A program made the translations under genes and the position numbers. Below, piece by piece: positions 7,003-9,156 of a DNA stretch of 9,156 bases (the first letter of the stretch is position 1; each line of letters opens with the position of its first letter). The stretch lies in NCBI GenBank assembly GCA_037446075.1, contig JBBIJH010000109.1, forward strand, positions 1 through 9,156, written 5' to 3'. The notes beneath the pieces were generated by a model, which was given only the letters and a program-made list of their open reading frames with translations, ran no database searches and was not told the DNA's origin. This stretch comes from JBBIJH01 sp037446075 (lineage in GTDB: Bacteria > Bacteroidota > Ignavibacteria > UBA10030 > JAHEZR01).

Positions 7003-9156
7003 TTACAGCTTCCGCTTTGTTTCAACCAGTCGATACGCCTCGATGGTATCGCCAACTTTGAAATCGTTGAAGTTCTGGAAGGCGATGCCGCATTCAAACC
7101 CAGCTTCGACTTCTTTCACGTCTTCTTTGAATCGCTTCAACGAGGCGATCAGACCTTCGTACACGACGACCCCGTCCCGGACCAGTCGTACCTTGTTGCT
7201 ACGTGAGATCTTTCCATCTTGCACATAACAACCAGCGACCGTTCCGACCTTGGAGACCTTGAACGTCTCTCGGACAAGGACGGTCGCAACGACTTCTTCT
7301 TTTCTTTCGGGTTCGAGTAACCCTTCCAGAGCGTCCCGAACCTCCTTAATCGCATCATAGATGATGTTGTGCAGGCGGATATCGACTTGTTCTTGTTCAG
7401 CAAGCCGTCTTGCATTTAAGTTCGGTCTGACATGAAAACCGATGATCACTGCACCTGAGGCGGCGGCGAGCAGCACATCCGATTCAGAGATCGCCCCGAC
7501 GCCACGGTGGAGAACACTCACTTTCACCTCCGGTGTCGATTGTTTCATGAGAGAATCGGACAGAGCTTCGACCGAGCCATCGACATCTCCCTTCACAATG
7601 ATCTTTAGCTCTTTGACTTGCCCTTCCTTGATCTCTTGCGACAGCGAGTCGAGTGTTACCTTTCGTCTCTGCCGGAAATCCTGTTCTCGTTTCAGTTGCT
7701 GTCGCCTCAAGCTGATCTCTCGAGCCTCCCGCTCGGATGGCACAGCCACGAAGACATCACCCGCTTGCGGGATCCCATCGAAGCCAGTGACCTGCACAGG
7801 GGTCGAGGGTGGAGCAACCTCAACGCGGTTGCCGCGTTCATCGAACATTGCTCGCACTCTGCCGCTGTAGATTCCGGCGATGAACGCGTCGCCCAATTTC
7901 AATGTCCCTTTCTGGACGAGCACGGTTCCGACAATCCCTTTCCCTTTATCCAGCTGTGCCTCGATGATGGTTCCCCGAGCGTAGCGATCAGGATTCGCCT
8001 TGAGATCCAGCAACTCAGCCTCGACAAGAATTTTCTCCAGCAACAGCTCCACATTCTTTCCTGTCCGAGCAGAAATCTCCACTGATTGATATTTTCCTCC
8101 CCACTCCTCCACCAGAATTCCTTTCTCAGCAAGCTGCTGGCGAATTCGGTCTGGGTTTGCATCCGCTTTGTCGATCTTATTGATGGCGATGACAATCGGA
8201 ACATTCGCTGCTTGCGCATGACTGATCGCTTCGAGGGTCTGCGGCATTACCGCGTCATCCGCGGCAACGACAAGGACAACGATATCCGTTACCTGAGCCC
8301 CGCGCGCTCGCATTGCCGTAAAGGCTTCGTGGCCTGGAGTGTCAAGGAACGTGATTTTCTTATTCCCGTTGAGAGAAACTTCATAAGCCCCGATGTGCTG
8401 CGTGATACCACCGGATTCACCCGCGACGACGTTCGTTTCTCGGATGTGATCCAGAAGAGAAGTCTTTCCGTGGTCAACGTGGCCCATGATGGTTACGACC
8501 GGCGGGCGTGGCCTCAGCGACTCGGGCGGATCTGGAATATCGGCGAGAACATCCTCAGCGAAGGCATCCTGGAAGTGGACATCTAACCCAAACTCATCGG
8601 CCACAAGCGTAATCGTATCGCGATCCAGCCGCTGGTTAATCGACACCATTAGCCCCAGCTCGATGCATTTCTTTATGACCTCAGCGGCGGTGACCTGCAT
8701 CAGGTTCGCCAACTCATTCACCGTGACAAATTCTGTCACGCGGAGGATTTTCTTTTCTTTCTCGACCTCTTCCATCATCCGCTGCTCCTCTTCCAGCCGT
8801 TCCTTTTTTCGCCGGCGCTTAAAGATGGCTCGTGCGCTGACGGGCGTCTCATCCATCATGTGGAAAGTCCGGCGAATGGCGTCTTCCACTTCCCTCTCAT
8901 CGATTTCATGGTAGCGAAGCTTCTTCTTTTTCTTCTTTTTGCGAGCGGCCTCCTCCGTTTCTTCCGGCTCAACAACCTTCGCTTCTTCTACTACTCGCTT
9001 CTTCTTTTTCTTTCTCTTCTTCGTTTCTTCAAGTGCGATTCCGACGCCTACAAGCTCTTCTTCCACCTCTGCGGTCTTCGAGGGCATTTCGGGCTGCGCA
9101 CGGTCGAGATCCATCTTCCCCTTGATTTTTAATCCAACCTTCGCACGTCGGACCGT
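7003..9156 (-). CDS. infB: Translation initiation factor IF2, 5' end cut by window edge
   Basis: IF2 is the GTPase that brings fMet-tRNA to the 30S P site and promotes subunit joining. The last 718 codons are present. The frame is open through 9156, so the ATG at 9114 is internal. The residues around it read GLKIKGKMDLDR, resembling the GKIDL segment before the linker in Bacteroidota/Chlorobiota IF2. Next come two lysine clusters (about residues 46-54 and 72-80 of the fragment), an acidic/basic helical linker and a VTEFVTVNELANLM IF2-N domain (about 140-153). The G domain has all motifs: G1 GHVDHGKTS (225-233), G2 GGITQHIGAYEV, G3 DTPGHEAF, G4 NKID (326-329) and G5 SARTGKN. Domains II, III (VKGDVDGSVEAL, GVGAISESDV) and IV (VATVLVRETFKVSKVGTVAGC) complete it, ending LVETKRKL and TAA. 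The missing N-terminus is probably long. Confidence 0.98.
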   Translation of the reverse strand, partial: TVRRAKVGLKIKGKMDLDRAQPEMPSKTAEVEEELVGVGIALEETKKRKKKKKRVVEEAKVVEPEETEEAARKKKKKKKLRYHEIDEREVEDAIRRTFHMMDETPVSARAIFKRRRKKERLEEEQRMMEEVEKEKKILRVTEFVTVNELANLMQVTAAEVIKKCIELGLMVSINQRLDRDTITLVADEFGLDVHFQDAFAEDVLADIPDPPESLRPRPPVVTIMGHVDHGKTSLLDHIRETNVVAGESGGITQHIGAYEVSLNGNKKITFLDTPGHEAFTAMRARGAQVTDIVVLVVAADDAVMPQTLEAISHAQAANVPIVIAINKIDKADANPDRIRQQLAEKGILVEEWGGKYQSVEISARTGKNVELLLEKILVEAELLDLKANPDRYARGTIIEAQLDKGKGIVGTVLVQKGTLKLGDAFIAGIYSGRVRAMFDERGNRVEVAPPSTPVQVTGFDGIPQAGDVFVAVPSEREAREISLRRQQLKREQDFRQRRKVTLDSLSQEIKEGQVKELKIIVKGDVDGSVEALSDSLMKQSTPEVKVSVLHRGVGAISESDVLLAAASGAVIIGFHVRPNLNARRLAEQEQVDIRLHNIIYDAIKEVRDALEGLLEPERKEEVVATVLVRETFKVSKVGTVAGCYVQDGKISRSNKVRLVRDGVVVYEGLIASLKRFKEDVKEVEAGFECGIAFQNFNDFKVGDTIEAYRLVETKRKL

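Noticed and set aside
8086..8586. 166-residue plus-strand open frame
   Set aside because: It is antisense to the strongly conserved G domain of infB and its length follows from that codon pattern.
8925..9025. Low-complexity pyrimidine-rich tract on the plus strand as a repeat element
   Set aside because: It is the codon reflection of lysine and glutamate codons in the IF2 linker, with no fixed repeat unit.

Overview
The window is a densely packed stretch of bacterial housekeeping DNA in which every real gene is on the minus strand, so it reads from right to left in window coordinates. The gene order is infB (5' end cut by the right edge), rbfA, truB, ribF, rpsO, pnp, gpmI and aroA (3' end cut by the left edge). 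Spacing is tight from infB to gpmI: 72 bp, a 17-bp overlap, about 1 to 31 bp depending on the ribF start, 12 bp, 24 bp and about 45 bp. This suggests one polycistronic unit, followed by a 150-bp gap before aroA.

The order infB-rbfA-truB-ribF-rpsO-pnp is the classic bacterial nusA/infB translation and RNA-metabolism operon. It encodes initiation factor IF2, the 30S maturation factor RbfA, the tRNA U55 pseudouridine synthase, the bifunctional FAD synthetase/riboflavin kinase, ribosomal protein S15 and polynucleotide phosphorylase. Glycolytic phosphoglycerate mutase (GpmI) and EPSP synthase of the shikimate pathway (AroA) follow downstream. The two are metabolically adjacent, because GpmI makes the 2-phosphoglycerate that enolase converts to PEP and AroA consumes PEP.

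Several protein features point to the Bacteroidota/Chlorobiota/Ignavibacteria (FCB) side of the tree. These are the GLKIKGKMDL segment before the charged IF2 linker, the YDHMFGRDR motif in RibF, the SFDEETE segment in a short TruB without a PUA domain, and the sequence style of PNPase. This placement is from recalled family features, not a search. Base composition looks moderate in GC and even throughout, with no sign of horizontal transfer, mobile elements, CRISPR arrays, tRNA or rRNA genes.

No new system was found. The points worth a second look are small: gpmI has no ATG/GTG/TTG start that keeps its active-site strand, but it has a well-spaced Shine-Dalgarno sequence before an in-frame CTG; a 10-N assembly gap inside pnp probably hides only about 2 bases; and a 17-codon leader ORF overlaps the aroA start codon as ATGA.
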